Shown here: one piece after another, positions 51,238 to 61,093 of the stretch | How positions within the stretch are numbered: position 1 is the stretch's first letter | Layout: each line of letters starts with the position of its first letter | Origin: Gammaproteobacteria bacterium | Lineage (GTDB): Bacteria > Pseudomonadota > Gammaproteobacteria > HK1 | Reading direction: 5' to 3' | Length of the DNA: 64,000 nucleotides | Assembly: GCA_021773635.1 (NCBI GenBank) | Contig: JAJFJV010000021.1 | Coordinates: 124,001 to 188,000, forward strand | The notes under the pieces: generated by a model | Databases searched by the model: none | The model's input: the letters and a program-made list of their open reading frames with translations, nothing else | Told to the model about the DNA's origin: nothing | Made by a program: the position numbers and the translations under genes

Positions 51238-51339
51238 CCCCATCCCCCTGAAAAACCGGAAATATAGACAGAAAGGGCTCTGAATAAAGGCGCTGGATGT
51301 GGGAAAATGCGCCTCTTTTTTGCGATCGAAGCCCGTCCT

Positions 51340-54300
51340 ATGTCCCAAGTTGATACACAACGCTCCGCACGCTTCCTGCGTGCCCTGAAACAACACATTC
51401 TGATCCTTGATGGCGCCATGGGGACGATGATCCAGGGCTATGGTCTCGATGAGGCCGGCTACCGGGGCGAGCGCTTTGCCGACTGGGGTCAGGATGTCAA
51501 AGGCAACAACGATCTGCTCACCCTGAGCCAACCACAGATCATCAGTGATATTCATCGCAGCTTCCTGGAGGCCGGTGCCGACATCCTGGAGACCAACACC
51601 TTCAATTCCCAGACCATCTCGCTGGCCGACTACGGCATGGAATCGCTGGCCTATGAGCTGAATCGTGAGGCCGCCATCCTGGCACGGAGCTGCGCGGATG
51701 AGATGAGCTCGCAAACCCCGGATAAACCCCGCTTTGTCGCCGGTGTGCTCGGCCCAACCAATCGCACGGCAAGCATCTCTCCGGATGTGAATAATCCCGG
51801 CTTTCGCAATATCAGTTTCGAGCAACTGGCGACCGCCTACGATGAAGCACTGCACGGGCTGGTGGATGGTGGCGCCGACATCATTCTCATTGAGACTATC
51901 TTTGACACCCTCAACGCCAAAGCCGCGGTATACGCAGTAGAGCGCTACTTCGAGGCCGAGGGGATACGCCTGCCGGTGATGATCTCCGGCACCATTACCG
52001 ATGCCTCCGGGCGCACCCTCTCGGGCCAGCTCACCGAGGCCTTCTGGTACTCCCTGCGCCACGCCCGTCCGGTGTCCTTTGGCCTCAATTGCGCACTCGG
52101 CGCAAAACAGCTGCGTCCCTACGTAGAAACGCTCTCACGCATTGCCGACACCCGGGTATCGGCCCATCCCAATGCCGGTCTGCCCAATGAATTCGGGGAG
52201 TACGAGGAAACGCCCGAAGCTATGGCACAGGAAATCCGCCAGTGGGCCGATGCCGGATTACTCAACATCGTCGGCGGCTGCTGCGGCACCACGCCGACAC
52301 ACATTGCCGCCATCAGCGCGGCCATGGCGGATGTAGCACCGCGCAAGGTCCCGGAAAACCCCGGCTATTGCGCCCTGTCCGGGCTGGAAGCACTGACCAT
52401 TACGCCGGATTCGCTGTTTGTAAATGTCGGTGAGCGTACCAACGTCACCGGATCCGCACGCTTCCGCCGCCTGATTCAGGAGGAGGACTACGAGACCGCC
52501 CTGGAAGTGGCCCGGGAGCAGGTAGAGAACGGCGCCCAAATCATCGACATCAACATGGACGAGGGCATGCTCGATTCACCGGCGGTGATGACATGCTTTC
52601 TGGATCTGGTGGCAGCAGAGCCGGAGATATCCCGCGTCCCCATCATGATCGATTCCTCACGCTGGGACGTACTGGAGACCGGCCTCAAACATATCCAGGG
52701 CAAGGGCATCGTAAATTCCATCAGCCTCAAGGAAGGTAAGGAAGAATTTCTCCGCCGCGCCCGCCTGGTCCACAGCTATGGGGCGGCAGTCATCGTCATG
52801 GCCTTTGACGAGGCAGGACAGGCTGAGACCACCGAACGACGGGTGGATATCTGCAGCCGTGCCTACGGACTGCTGACGGAACAGGCTGGTTTTTCCCCGG
52901 AAGATATCATCTTCGACCCCAATATTTTCGCTGTTGCCACCGGCATTGAGGCCCACAATCGTTACGCGCTCGACTTCATCGAGGCCACCGGAATCATCAA
53001 GCAGAAGCTTCCCGGTTGCCTGATTTCCGGCGGTGTTTCCAACGTTTCCTTTTCCTTCCGCGGTAACAATCCGGTACGTGAGGCCATGCACGCGGTGTTC
53101 CTTTATCACGCCATCCGTGCCGGCATGGATATGGGTATTGTCAATGCCGGTCAGCTCGCCATCTACGAGGAGATCCCCGCAGAACTTCGTGAACGCGTGG
53201 AGGATGTCATCCTTAACCGCCGCGAAGACGCCACCGACCGGCTGCTGGAAACCGCTCAGGAGTATGTCGGTGGAAAGGCCCGCAGCGGCCCGGGAGAAGA
53301 CACGGCCTGGCGGGATAACCCCGTCAATGAGCGCCTGAGCCACGCCCTGGTCAAGGGCATCGTGCAGTTCATCGAGGAAGATACCGAGGAAGCCCGCCTG
53401 GCCGCCGCGCGGCCACTCGACGTCATCGAGGGGCCGCTGATGGACGGGATGAACATCGTTGGCGATCTCTTTGGCGCCGGCAAAATGTTCCTGCCACAAG
53501 TGGTGAAATCAGCACGCGTCATGAAAAAGGCAGTGGCCCACCTGTTGCCTTACATGGATGCGGAGCAGGCGGGCGTCAGCAGCAGCAAGGGTCGCATACT
53601 TATCGCCACCGCCAAGGGCGATGTCCACGATATTGGCAAGAATATCGTCGCCGTGGTACTCCAGTGCAATGGTTACGAGGTCATCGATCTTGGGGTCATG
53701 GTGCCCTGTGAGCGTATCCTTGAGGCCGCACGCAAGGAAAACTGCGATATCGTCGGCGTGTCTGGCCTGATCACCCCCTCGCTTGAGGAGATGGTGTACC
53801 TGGCGTCCGAGATGGAGCGACAAAATTTCAGCCTGCCCCTGCTTGTTGGGGGCGCTACCACCTCCCGGGTCCACACCGCGGTCAAGCTTGAGCCGGCCTA
53901 TAGCGGGCCGGTTATGCATGTACTGGATGCCTCACGCGCCGCCGGGGTCGTCAGCAAGCTGCTGAATGAGGCACAGCGTGACGACTATGCCGCACAGGTT
54001 CGTAGTGAATACCAAAAGCTCCGGGAAGAAAGAAGCCGGCAGCAGCAACGCCGCAACAGCCTTCCTATCGAAGCCGCCCGCGCCAATCGCCTGACCACCG
54101 ACTGGAAAAGCTACCACCCGCCACGACCGGCGCAACCGGGCCTGCAGGTACTGGATGACTTTCCGCTGGCCGAGTTGCTCGATTACATCGACTGGACACC
54201 CTTCTTCCAGACCTGGGAACTGTCGGGCCGCTTCCCGGAGATCCTTGATGATCCGGTAGTGGGCGAAAGCGCCCGCCAGCTATACGCCGACGCAAGGGAA

Positions 54301-55035
54301 ATGCTCAATCGTATAGTTGCAGAGAAATGGCTAACGGCACGCGCGGTGTTCGGGATCTTTCCCGCCAACGCCACGGCCAATGATGATGTCGAAATCTACA
54401 GTGACGAAAACCGTTCCCAAACGGTTGCAACATTTCATTTCATCCGCCAGCAAATGCAGCGGCGTACCGGGACACCCAATCTTTGCCTGACGGACTTCAT
54501 CGCCCCGGTGGAAAGCGGCGTGCCCGACTATCTCGGGGCCTTTGCTGTCACCACCGGACTTGGTATCGAGGCTCATCTCGCCATCTTCGAGGCCGACCAC
54601 GATGACTACCATGCCATTTTGCTGAAATCCCTTGCCGACCGGCTCGCCGAGGCCTTTGCAGAACACCTGCATGCCAAACTGCGCAAGGAATTCTGGGGTT
54701 ATGCCGCAGATGAGGCGCTGGATAACAAAGCGCTCATCAAAGAAGCCTATCGCGGCATTCGCCCGGCGCCGGGTTATCCTGCCTGCCCGGACCACAGCGA
54801 AAAAGAGGTCCTCTGGCGCCTGCTTTCTGCCCCCGAGAACGCAAATATCGAACTAACCGAGGGCTTTGCAATGTTGCCAGCGGCCTCGGTCAGTGGCTTT
54901 TACTTCTCCCACCCGGAGGCGCGCTACTTTGGTACCGGCAAGATAGGGCGCGATCAGGTGGCTGATTACGCTGCACGCCGGAACGTGAAAACAGCCCAGG
55001 CAGAGCGCTGGCTGGCTCCGGTTCTCGGCTACTAA
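51340..55035 (+). CDS. metH: Cobalamin-dependent methionine synthase
   Basis: MetH transfers a methyl group from methyltetrahydrofolate through cobalamin to homocysteine. With start [12 protein letters not shown] (1231 residues, E. coli 1227) all modules are present: homocysteine domain with zinc Cys ([15 protein letters not shown]), pterin domain ([13 protein letters not shown]), B12 domain with base-off [10 protein letters not shown], and the SAM reactivation domain ending [15 protein letters not shown]. An in-frame ATG at 51307 would add 11 residues and has GGGA upstream. Implies cobalamin synthesis or uptake. Confidence 0.97.
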   Translation: MSQVDTQRSARFLRALKQHILILDGAMGTMIQGYGLDEAGYRGERFADWGQDVKGNNDLLTLSQPQIISDIHRSFLEAGADILETNTFNSQTISLADYGMESLAYELNREAAILARSCADEMSSQTPDKPRFVAGVLGPTNRTASISPDVNNPGFRNISFEQLATAYDEALHGLVDGGADIILIETIFDTLNAKAAVYAVERYFEAEGIRLPVMISGTITDASGRTLSGQLTEAFWYSLRHARPVSFGLNCALGAKQLRPYVETLSRIADTRVSAHPNAGLPNEFGEYEETPEAMAQEIRQWADAGLLNIVGGCCGTTPTHIAAISAAMADVAPRKVPENPGYCALSGLEALTITPDSLFVNVGERTNVTGSARFRRLIQEEDYETALEVAREQVENGAQIIDINMDEGMLDSPAVMTCFLDLVAAEPEISRVPIMIDSSRWDVLETGLKHIQGKGIVNSISLKEGKEEFLRRARLVHSYGAAVIVMAFDEAGQAETTERRVDICSRAYGLLTEQAGFSPEDIIFDPNIFAVATGIEAHNRYALDFIEATGIIKQKLPGCLISGGVSNVSFSFRGNNPVREAMHAVFLYHAIRAGMDMGIVNAGQLAIYEEIPAELRERVEDVILNRREDATDRLLETAQEYVGGKARSGPGEDTAWRDNPVNERLSHALVKGIVQFIEEDTEEARLAAARPLDVIEGPLMDGMNIVGDLFGAGKMFLPQVVKSARVMKKAVAHLLPYMDAEQAGVSSSKGRILIATAKGDVHDIGKNIVAVVLQCNGYEVIDLGVMVPCERILEAARKENCDIVGVSGLITPSLEEMVYLASEMERQNFSLPLLVGGATTSRVHTAVKLEPAYSGPVMHVLDASRAAGVVSKLLNEAQRDDYAAQVRSEYQKLREERSRQQQRRNSLPIEAARANRLTTDWKSYHPPRPAQPGLQVLDDFPLAELLDYIDWTPFFQTWELSGRFPEILDDPVVGESARQLYADAREMLNRIVAEKWLTARAVFGIFPANATANDDVEIYSDENRSQTVATFHFIRQQMQRRTGTPNLCLTDFIAPVESGVPDYLGAFAVTTGLGIEAHLAIFEADHDDYHAILLKSLADRLAEAFAEHLHAKLRKEFWGYAADEALDNKALIKEAYRGIRPAPGYPACPDHSEKEVLWRLLSAPENANIELTEGFAMLPAASVSGFYFSHPEARYFGTGKIGRDQVADYAARRNVKTAQAERWLAPVLGY

Positions 55036-55130
55036 GAATCCGTTTACGGCATCTCGCGCAACAGCTTCGTACGTGATAATCTCGCGTTTAATCATGTGGT
55101 TATGATTTATTCTTAACAGGGAATCTGGAA

Positions 55131-55796
55131 ATGGAAAAACATCTCAACGGCAGTGATGAAAGCCCGTCCGGGCCGGCCGGCCTCAGGGCGCGGCTGGAAT
55201 GCCAGAATGAAGCGCTGGCAGCCCACCCCGTATTGGGAAAGATTGAACTTGCGGGCGCTGAACTCACCATTGGGCGGGGCGAAGCCAACAACATCGCCCT
55301 CAAAGCAGACGGGGTTTCCCGTATTCACGCCCGACTCTACGCGGGTGACGGGGGTTGGGGTGTAGAGGACTTGGGCAGCACCAACGGGGTCTTGGTAAAT
55401 GGAAACAGGGTCGATAAGGCCTTACTCAAGCCCGGTGATACCTTGCTCATCGGCACCGTGACCTACAAATACCTCACGCTGGAGCAGCAGGCACCCGCGT
55501 CAGCGGATCTGGACGAAGACGATGAGGAAGATGCTTTTGAAAAGACCGTAATAATGCGGCCCACGGTCAAACAACAAATCACGGCACAGGCCGGACAGCA
55601 AAAACCCGCACCACAACCCGCCAAGGCAGCACCGCCACCACCACCGCCACCCGCCCCAAAAGCGGCCACGCCTCCCCGGGCAAAAACGACAAGCACAGCA
55701 AAACGACCGGCACCCAAATCCGCGACTAGCAATAGCCACTGGTGGATCATGATTCTCGGGGTAGCCCTGGTCATCGCTTTTCTGTTCCTTCTGTAA
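55131..55796 (+). CDS. FHA-domain protein with C-terminal membrane anchor
   Basis: The 221-residue protein has a forkhead-associated phosphothreonine-binding domain (about residues 28-120) with IGRGEANNI, VSRIHARLY and DLGSTNGVLVNG intact. It is followed by an acidic patch (DLDEDDEEDAFEKTVIMR), a Pro/Ala/Lys-rich linker and one C-terminal helix (WWIMILGVALVIAFLFLL), so the FHA domain faces the cytoplasm. It could read Thr phosphorylation by the kinase at 47669-48940, though the two genes are 6 kb apart. TVIMR may itself be a kinase target. Confidence 0.9.
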   Translation: MEKHLNGSDESPSGPAGLRARLECQNEALAAHPVLGKIELAGAELTIGRGEANNIALKADGVSRIHARLYAGDGGWGVEDLGSTNGVLVNGNRVDKALLKPGDTLLIGTVTYKYLTLEQQAPASADLDEDDEEDAFEKTVIMRPTVKQQITAQAGQQKPAPQPAKAAPPPPPPPAPKAATPPRAKTTSTAKRPAPKSATSNSHWWIMILGVALVIAFLFLL

Positions 55797-55800
55797 TTCT

Positions 55801-57177
55801 ATGGAAAACAGCCTGCTTGATGCGGGAACATCAGGGGCAATCCCTCTGGAGCCCATCCTCAGCGAGGAACTTGAGGACTGGTTGAAGTGCCAGCAGAGCA
55901 AGACTAAACGCTGGGTAGATGCCAACGGATTCAATGCCAAACCCGGAAAAATCTGCCTCCTGCCCGATGACCGTGGCAACCTGGCAAGGGTACTGCTGGG
56001 TGTCGGCGAGGTGGAGGATCCGTGGTCGCTGGCAGGCCTCCCAAAACAACTACCGCCCGGCACCTATAGACTCGAGTGCAACTGGCAACCCGAAACCCTT
56101 GAGCGGGCCGCCATCGGCTGGAATCTTGGTGCCTACAATTATTCCGTTTATCGCCCGCATGAAGAGCGCCATGTAAGTCTGGTACTTGATGCCCACTGCG
56201 ATGCCAGCCTCATAACCAATCAGGCAACGGCCCTGCGACTGGTTCGTGACCTGGTCAATACCCCGGCGGCTGACCTGATGCCTGCCGATTTGGCGGCAAG
56301 CGCCCGCTCGCTGGCTGAAAAATTTGATGCCGAGTTTGGGGAAATTACCGGTGATGCCCTGCTAAAGGCCAACTATCCCGCCATTCACGCGGTAGGCCGC
56401 GCAAGCTGCCACGCCCCCCGGCTCATCGACCTGCGCTGGGGAAATATGGAGCATCCCCGCGTCACTCTGGTTGGTAAGGGTGTGTGCTTTGACAGCGGCG
56501 GACTGGACCTCAAGTCCTCGGCCAATATGCGCTTGATGAAAAAGGATATGGGGGGTGCCGCCCATGCCCTGGGTCTGGCACGGATGATTATGGCAGCGGA
56601 GCTTCCGGTCCGTCTGCGGGTACTCGTCCCCGCCGTAGAAAATGCGGTGGCGGGAAACGCCTTCCGCCCCGGCGATGTCCTGGCGTCCCGCGCGGGGATT
56701 AGCATCGAGGTGGAAAACACCGATGCAGAGGGACGTCTTGTGCTGGCGGATGCACTCACCGACGCAGCGGCGGAAAAACCGGAGTTGCTGCTGGATTTTG
56801 CCACCCTCACGGGCGCCGCTCGGGTGGCATTGGGCACCGAACTACCGGCGGTGTTTTGCAACGATGACGAGCTTGCACACAGCCTCATGGGTTCGGCCCA
56901 GGCGGAGATCGATCCGGTCTGGCGCCTCCCGCTGCATGCACCCTATCGCCGCCTGCTAAAGAGTCAGATCGCCGAGATATCCAGCGCCGGCAAAACACCC
57001 TACGCCGGCGCCATTACCGCCGCCCTGTTCCTGCAGGAGTTTGTACCTCAGGGAATCCCCTGGGCCCATTTCGATCTCATGGCCTGGAACCTGGAAAATC
57101 GGGCGGGGCGCCCGGCAGGCGGTGAAGCGATGGGCTTGCGAGGCATATTCCGCTATCTGCGGGGGCGCTATAGTTAG
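55801..57177 (+). CDS. M17-family leucyl aminopeptidase
   Basis: The 458-residue protein has the M17 metal and catalytic motifs: VGKGVCFDSGGLDLK (Lys, Asp), MKKDMGGAA (Asp) and the signature NTDAEGRLVLADAL (Asp, Glu, Arg). It is shorter at the N-terminus than PepA, which suggests the PepB/short-LAP branch with a cytoplasmic peptide-recycling role. It starts 4 bp after the FHA gene, so they are probably one transcript. Confidence 0.92.
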   Translation: MENSLLDAGTSGAIPLEPILSEELEDWLKCQQSKTKRWVDANGFNAKPGKICLLPDDRGNLARVLLGVGEVEDPWSLAGLPKQLPPGTYRLECNWQPETLERAAIGWNLGAYNYSVYRPHEERHVSLVLDAHCDASLITNQATALRLVRDLVNTPAADLMPADLAASARSLAEKFDAEFGEITGDALLKANYPAIHAVGRASCHAPRLIDLRWGNMEHPRVTLVGKGVCFDSGGLDLKSSANMRLMKKDMGGAAHALGLARMIMAAELPVRLRVLVPAVENAVAGNAFRPGDVLASRAGISIEVENTDAEGRLVLADALTDAAAEKPELLLDFATLTGAARVALGTELPAVFCNDDELAHSLMGSAQAEIDPVWRLPLHAPYRRLLKSQIAEISSAGKTPYAGAITAALFLQEFVPQGIPWAHFDLMAWNLENRAGRPAGGEAMGLRGIFRYLRGRYS

Positions 57178-57222
57178 CCTGAGGAGATGGGTTATCTGCA
57201 ATAATAACAGTTGCATAGAATC

Positions 57223-57257
57223 ACTTATTAAACCAATATTGAGCTATTGGAATAAGT
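57223..57257. repeat. 35-bp AT-rich dyad upstream of the DUF3307-like gene
   Basis: ACTTATT and AATAAGT form the outer arms and CCAATA and TATTGG the inner arms, with a 3-base bulge and a 6-base loop. It lies 20 bp before the ATG at 57277. It could be an operator or an mRNA hairpin that hides the start; it has no T-run. Its AT-richness is unlike its surroundings. Confidence 0.55.
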
Positions 57258-57276
57258 AAAACACAGGTTCCTGCTA

Positions 57277-57681
57277 ATGGAATATGAATCTGCCCTTATC
57301 CTGACCTTTGTGCTCCTTGTGCTGTTTCAGCTCAAGCACTTTGCCGCGGATTTTCCTTTTCAGTCCCAGTACATGCTGAAAAAAGTTCGTCCCGGCTGGG
57401 ATTTTGCACCACCACTGGCCCTCCACTGTGCTTTCCATGCGGGCCTGACGCTTGCTGTCGTGCTGACATTGAGCGCCAGCCTGTGGTGGCTGGCACTGCT
57501 CGATTTTGTGGTCCACTTCCTCATGGACCGAATCAAGGCAGGCCCCCACTACCTCGGGCGCTATAACGATTTATCCAAAAAGGCCTTCTGGAACTGTCTG
57601 GGCTTCGATCAGATGGTTCATCACCTCACCCACTTTTACATAGTCTGGATGTTGGTAACGACCCGTTATCCGCTGGCCTGA
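57277..57681 (+). CDS. DUF3307-like small membrane protein
   Basis: The 134-residue protein has three hydrophobic segments (about residues 5-22, 50-70 and 72-86) and conserved polar pairs such as LKHFAADFPFQSQYML, LLDFVVHFLMDRIK and FDQMVHHLTHFYIV. The HxxxD and HHLTH patterns recall the DUF3307 family, which sometimes accompanies sulfur or phage-shock genes. The function is unknown. Its 3' end overlaps the convergent lipoprotein gene by 16 bp. Confidence 0.75.
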   Translation: MEYESALILTFVLLVLFQLKHFAADFPFQSQYMLKKVRPGWDFAPPLALHCAFHAGLTLAVVLTLSASLWWLALLDFVVHFLMDRIKAGPHYLGRYNDLSKKAFWNCLGFDQMVHHLTHFYIVWMLVTTRYPLA

Positions 57682-58292
57682 GACCGCCTTGGCAAGACCT
57701 TGCGGGCGTCCCGCACAAAGTCCGCAAAAATTTTGGAGAGGGCCTCCCCAAAGGCCACGGCACTAGCCGAAAATGACTCCCCCGCAGGTATCACCGCTTC
57801 ATATTCTCTGAGTAACAGTGGCACTCCCCGCCGCCCACTTCCCATCTGCTCAAGTTGTAGCTCCAGTCCCACCACGGCCTGTGCGGAGTGACCTGCGAGC
57901 TCACGCTCAAAGCGGAGGATTCGTCCGGTAATAACCATTCCCTGCGAAGCGCCCCCACCCTCGGTGAGCACTATGGGAGAAAAGCCGATGGCACGCAGGT
58001 AGCGGGCAAACCGGCGCTGCAGCAAACGCGGCGGTGGCTCCAGCCAGAAGTGATAATGATGTTGCTGCAAACGGATACCCCGGGAGTCTTCTGTATAGAC
58101 GATGGCCCGCTCACGATGTACCCCGTCACTCTCAAGTACCCTTACCAGCACCGATTCATTCACAACCGGACTGTTCAAAATTGTAGCCGGGAGTAGCGCC
58201 GGAAGCCGGTAAAAGTGGTCCTCCGGGACCGATGCCTGGCGACCACAGGCACCCAGAAGTAGCCCCACCCCCAAAACCAGCAGCTTTTTCAT
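57666..58292 (-). CDS. ABC-type transport auxiliary lipoprotein (PqiC/MlaC-linked type)
   Basis: The 208-residue protein has a lipoprotein signal (LGVGLLLGAC, Cys16) and the DUF330/ABC_trans_aux fold: DHFYRLPALLP, VYTEDSRGIRLQQHHYHFWLEPP (in part) and GLELQLEQMG. Members are periplasmic, outer-membrane-anchored partners of MCE transporters (as PqiC with PqiB). Its ATG overlaps the MCE gene stop by 4 bp, which confirms the partnership. Confidence 0.9.
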   Translation of the reverse strand: MKKLLVLGVGLLLGACGRQASVPEDHFYRLPALLPATILNSPVVNESVLVRVLESDGVHRERAIVYTEDSRGIRLQQHHYHFWLEPPPRLLQRRFARYLRAIGFSPIVLTEGGGASQGMVITGRILRFERELAGHSAQAVVGLELQLEQMGSGRRGVPLLLREYEAVIPAGESFSASAVAFGEALSKIFADFVRDARKVLPRRSQASG

Positions 58293-59296
58293 GGTTGCTC
58301 CTTCCCTTTGGCTTTTTGTGGCGCCGGTGCACTGATGAGCAACGCGGGGTTCTCCCTTATCTGGCGGGTGAATTCATGGATATTTCGGCTGCTGCCCTCG
58401 AGGTGATAACCCACCGTATCCACCCGCTGGGAAAGCGCCGTCAGAACCTGGCGCAGCTCGCCCACCGCCGCGCGCAGATCACCCCGATTCTCACCTACCA
58501 TACCTTCCACATCATCCAACACCCGGTCCGCGTGTTCGCGTACCTGGTGCAGGTCGAGCAACACAGTATGGAGTTTCCCCGAAGCCTGCTCCAGGTTGGC
58601 AAGCGTCGTCTCGGCACTGCTGCGATTTTCCTCCCCCAGCCATTGTTGCAACGAGCTGGCAGCCCCGTTCAGGCGGGTTAATACGCTGCTGGCCTCGGTC
58701 ACCAGATCAGCCCGCTCCAGGTCAGAGCGCAGCTTGTCCATAAGCGGACGCACACTATCCTTGCTAAGCCCGCGCAATTCCTCCAACAGCCCCGTCAACT
58801 GCACCTGCAGGTTGTTGACCAGAGGGCGAATGGTGTCCCGTGACAAGGCACGAAAATCCTCGGCGGTGTCATTGAGCGTGGCGAGGAGATTAACCCGGGG
58901 TGCACTGGCAATTTCGCCACCGGGCGAAAGTATGCGACCACTTTGCCCTCCATGAATCTCAATAGAGATTGCGGACAGCAAACCCGAGGCCGTCATTTTG
59001 GCAACACTATCCTCGGGAATTGGCCAATCGCGACGAATGTGGAGGCGCAACCGGTAGCGCAGGCTTCCCGCCTCGCGTCGCGGCTCAACTTCCTCCACCT
59101 GCCCTACCTGGAAGCCTTCGTAATAGACGGGGGTACCAAACTTTACCCCGGCGACGTTCTGGTAGTAGAGGTAATAGGCATCAGTGGCCCCGGTACGTCC
59201 GCTGAGCAAGGCTATAGCCACCAGCAATGCCGCCAGGCTGATGATCACAAAGCTCCCCACCGCCAGATAATGTATGTTGTCCCGTTTCACGAGCAA
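58289..59296 (-). CDS. MCE/MlaD-family substrate-binding protein
   Basis: The 335-residue protein has one N-terminal membrane helix (about residues 12-33), an MCE domain (about 38-115) with YYQNVAGVKFGTPVYYEGFQVGQV, and a long helical C-terminal region (about 150-310) rich in Leu and charged residues that could form a periplasmic tunnel or needle. MCE proteins carry phospholipids between membranes. It follows the ATPase gene with no gap. Confidence 0.93.
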   Translation of the reverse strand: MLVKRDNIHYLAVGSFVIISLAALLVAIALLSGRTGATDAYYLYYQNVAGVKFGTPVYYEGFQVGQVEEVEPRREAGSLRYRLRLHIRRDWPIPEDSVAKMTASGLLSAISIEIHGGQSGRILSPGGEIASAPRVNLLATLNDTAEDFRALSRDTIRPLVNNLQVQLTGLLEELRGLSKDSVRPLMDKLRSDLERADLVTEASSVLTRLNGAASSLQQWLGEENRSSAETTLANLEQASGKLHTVLLDLHQVREHADRVLDDVEGMVGENRGDLRAAVGELRQVLTALSQRVDTVGYHLEGSSRNIHEFTRQIRENPALLISAPAPQKAKGKEQP

Positions 59297-60124
59297 TTAT
59301 TCTCCAGTGAGGCGCGCAAGGTAGGCGTCGGCATCCAGCTCCTCCACCCGTGGCCGGCGATTAAGCAAGTCCTGGACCCGTGGATTGGGTGAACTCTTTA
59401 CCTTTTCCACCGTATCGCTGATCAATATCCGGCCGCTATCCAGTACGGTAATCCGGTCGGCAATGCGAAAGGCGCTCTCCAGCTCGTGGGTAACCACCAC
59501 GATACTCATGTGCATGGCCTCCCGCAGCCGCAGGATAAGCTCATCCAGTTCCGCCGATACCACCGGGTCGAGCCCCGCCGACGGCTCGTCAAAAAACAGC
59601 AGCTTCGGGTCCATCACGATGGCCCGGGCAAGCGCCGCACGCTTGGTCATTCCGCCCGACAATTGTGACGGCATAAAGTGCTCGAAACCGCCCAGATTTA
59701 CTACCTCCAGCTTCATTCGCGCCATGATCGCCATGGTGCTCTCATCCAGCCGGGTATGTTCGCGCAGCGGCAGGGTGACGTTCTCCCCCACCGTCATGGA
59801 ACTCAGCAGCGCCCCACCCTGAAAGGACACGCCGATTTGCTTGCGCAGTTCCTGCAGCGCCTGTCGATGAATACCCTCCAGCTCCTGCCCGAGCAGGCGG
59901 ATCCGCCCCGAACTAACCCGCCGTAGCCCCAGCAAATGCCGCAGCAAGGTGCTCTTCCCCGAGCCACTACCCCCCATAATGATGTGGATTTCACCGGCCT
60001 CTACCGAAAGGTTGACCCCATCGAGCACCTTGTGGCGACCGTAATGGGCAACCAGATCCTGGACCTCAACTACCGCTTCCGCTCTACCCGCGATATCACT
60101 TTCCTGTGCGTCGGGGGTCACCAT
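59297..60124 (-). CDS. MlaF-like ABC transporter ATPase
   Basis: The 275-residue protein has Walker A GGSGSGKST, a Q-loop, the signature LSGGMTKRAALARAI (the GMxKR form typical of MlaF/Mkl proteins), Walker B LLFFDEPSAGLDP and the H-loop VVVTHE. It energises the MCE lipid transporter. The ATG at 60124 has no Shine-Dalgarno sequence; a palindromic element ends 6 bp upstream and may have displaced it. The N-terminal 20 residues before VEVQDLVAHYG are not conserved. Confidence 0.95.
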   Translation of the reverse strand: MVTPDAQESDIAGRAEAVVEVQDLVAHYGRHKVLDGVNLSVEAGEIHIIMGGSGSGKSTLLRHLLGLRRVSSGRIRLLGQELEGIHRQALQELRKQIGVSFQGGALLSSMTVGENVTLPLREHTRLDESTMAIMARMKLEVVNLGGFEHFMPSQLSGGMTKRAALARAIVMDPKLLFFDEPSAGLDPVVSAELDELILRLREAMHMSIVVVTHELESAFRIADRITVLDSGRILISDTVEKVKSSPNPRVQDLLNRRPRVEELDADAYLARLTGE

Positions 60125-60130
60125 GAGGCG

Positions 60131-60293
60131 AGGAGCCTGTCTGATTTAGGCGCTCGTAGCGAGGGGAAGCCATATTGAGACAGATTTTTTGGTCGTTTGA
60201 GGATAATAGTCAGTCTATTAGACGAAAAGGAGCAGAAAATATGGCCAATACGGCTTTTCCGCAGCAGGGCAGTCCTAAGTCTGGCAGACTCCT
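60131..60293. mobile_element. 163-bp full-length imperfect palindrome (MITE/REP-like) inside the MCE operon
   Basis: The ends AGGAGCCTGTCTGATTTAGG (60131-60150) and CCTAAGTCTGGCAGACTCCT (60274-60293) are inverted repeats matching at 16 of 20 positions. The inner arms continue (AAGCCATATTG against AAGCCGTATTG; ATTTTTTG against ATTTTCTG) to an apical TAATAG-TCAGT-CTATTA exactly at the centre (60212). Most arm differences are transitions that keep G-U pairing. No target duplication is seen and no coding sequence is credible. It lies between the permease stop and the ATPase start. Confidence 0.8.
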
Positions 60294-61093
60294 TATCGGT
60301 TGAGAAACCAGGTAAACACCATATCGGCAATGACAATACCCGAAATGGCCAGTACCACGGAGCGGGTGGTCGCCCGCCCCACTCCCTCGGCTCCACCGCT
60401 TACCGAGAAACCGTTGGCGACGCCAACGAGGGTGACTATGGTGGCAAAGACACAGCTCTTGGTGAGCCCCTGCAGGACATCCCCCGTCTTGAGCACGCTG
60501 ATAACCCGATCGGCGTAGGCCCCGTAGCTGATACCGAGGTCCAAGGCGCTGTAGACCGCGCCGCCAAGCAAACCGGCAAAATCCGCCATAACGGTTAGCG
60601 CCGGCAGCATAACCAGCATGGCCAGCAACACCGGCGAAACCAGGTAGCGAACCGGCTGGATCCCCATCACCCGCAAGGCATCGATCTCCTCGGAAACCAC
60701 CATCGTGCCAATGCGCGCCGCGAGGGCGGAACCCGTGCGTCCGGCGACCACAATCCCGGTGATCAGCGGCCCGAATTCCCGGGTTATGGAAAGTGCAATC
60801 CCGATGACCACCTGGGACTCGGCGCCAAAAGTACGCAGCGTGTGAATTCCCTGGATGGCCAGCATGATGCCGATGGAGAAGGAAAGCAGAAAGACAATGG
60901 GGATAGCGTTAACCCCGGCGCGCATCATCTCGGAAAACACCGCGCTCACCCGCACCGGTTGTCGCTGAAAACTGCCAACAAAGAGCCAATAAAGGCTCTC
61001 TGCCAATAAAGCCGAGAGATAACCTGCCTCGGCTACCAGGCCAAGGGTACGCCTTCCAAGCTGTTCCACCCACATAAGGCGGGCCTCAGCCAT
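60293..61093 (-). CDS. MlaE-family ABC transporter permease
   Basis: The 266-residue protein has about five membrane helices and the family core ITGIVVAGRTGSALAARIGTM followed by EEIDALRVMGIQPVRYLVSP. The start is placed at the ATG at 61093 (MAEARLMWVEQLGRR), which overlaps the STAS stop by 8 bp and gives the normal MlaE length; an upstream ATG at 61198 would add 35 unconserved residues inside the STAS gene. It is the lipid-transport permease of the operon. Confidence 0.94.
   Translation of the reverse strand: MAEARLMWVEQLGRRTLGLVAEAGYLSALLAESLYWLFVGSFQRQPVRVSAVFSEMMRAGVNAIPIVFLLSFSIGIMLAIQGIHTLRTFGAESQVVIGIALSITREFGPLITGIVVAGRTGSALAARIGTMVVSEEIDALRVMGIQPVRYLVSPVLLAMLVMLPALTVMADFAGLLGGAVYSALDLGISYGAYADRVISVLKTGDVLQGLTKSCVFATIVTLVGVANGFSVSGGAEGVGRATTRSVVLAISGIVIADMVFTWFLNR

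Noticed and set aside
51145-51306. Possible S-adenosylhomocysteine riboswitch before metH
   Set aside because: ACGCTGCAACG and a TGAG/CTCA closing pair recall the SAH element, but the conserved GAGGAGCGCUGCAAC and CAGGCUCGG cores and the pseudoknot partner are missing.
55621-55720. Pro/Ala-rich tract in the FHA gene as a separate repeat element
   Set aside because: It is an in-frame linker between FHA domain and membrane anchor, not a DNA repeat.
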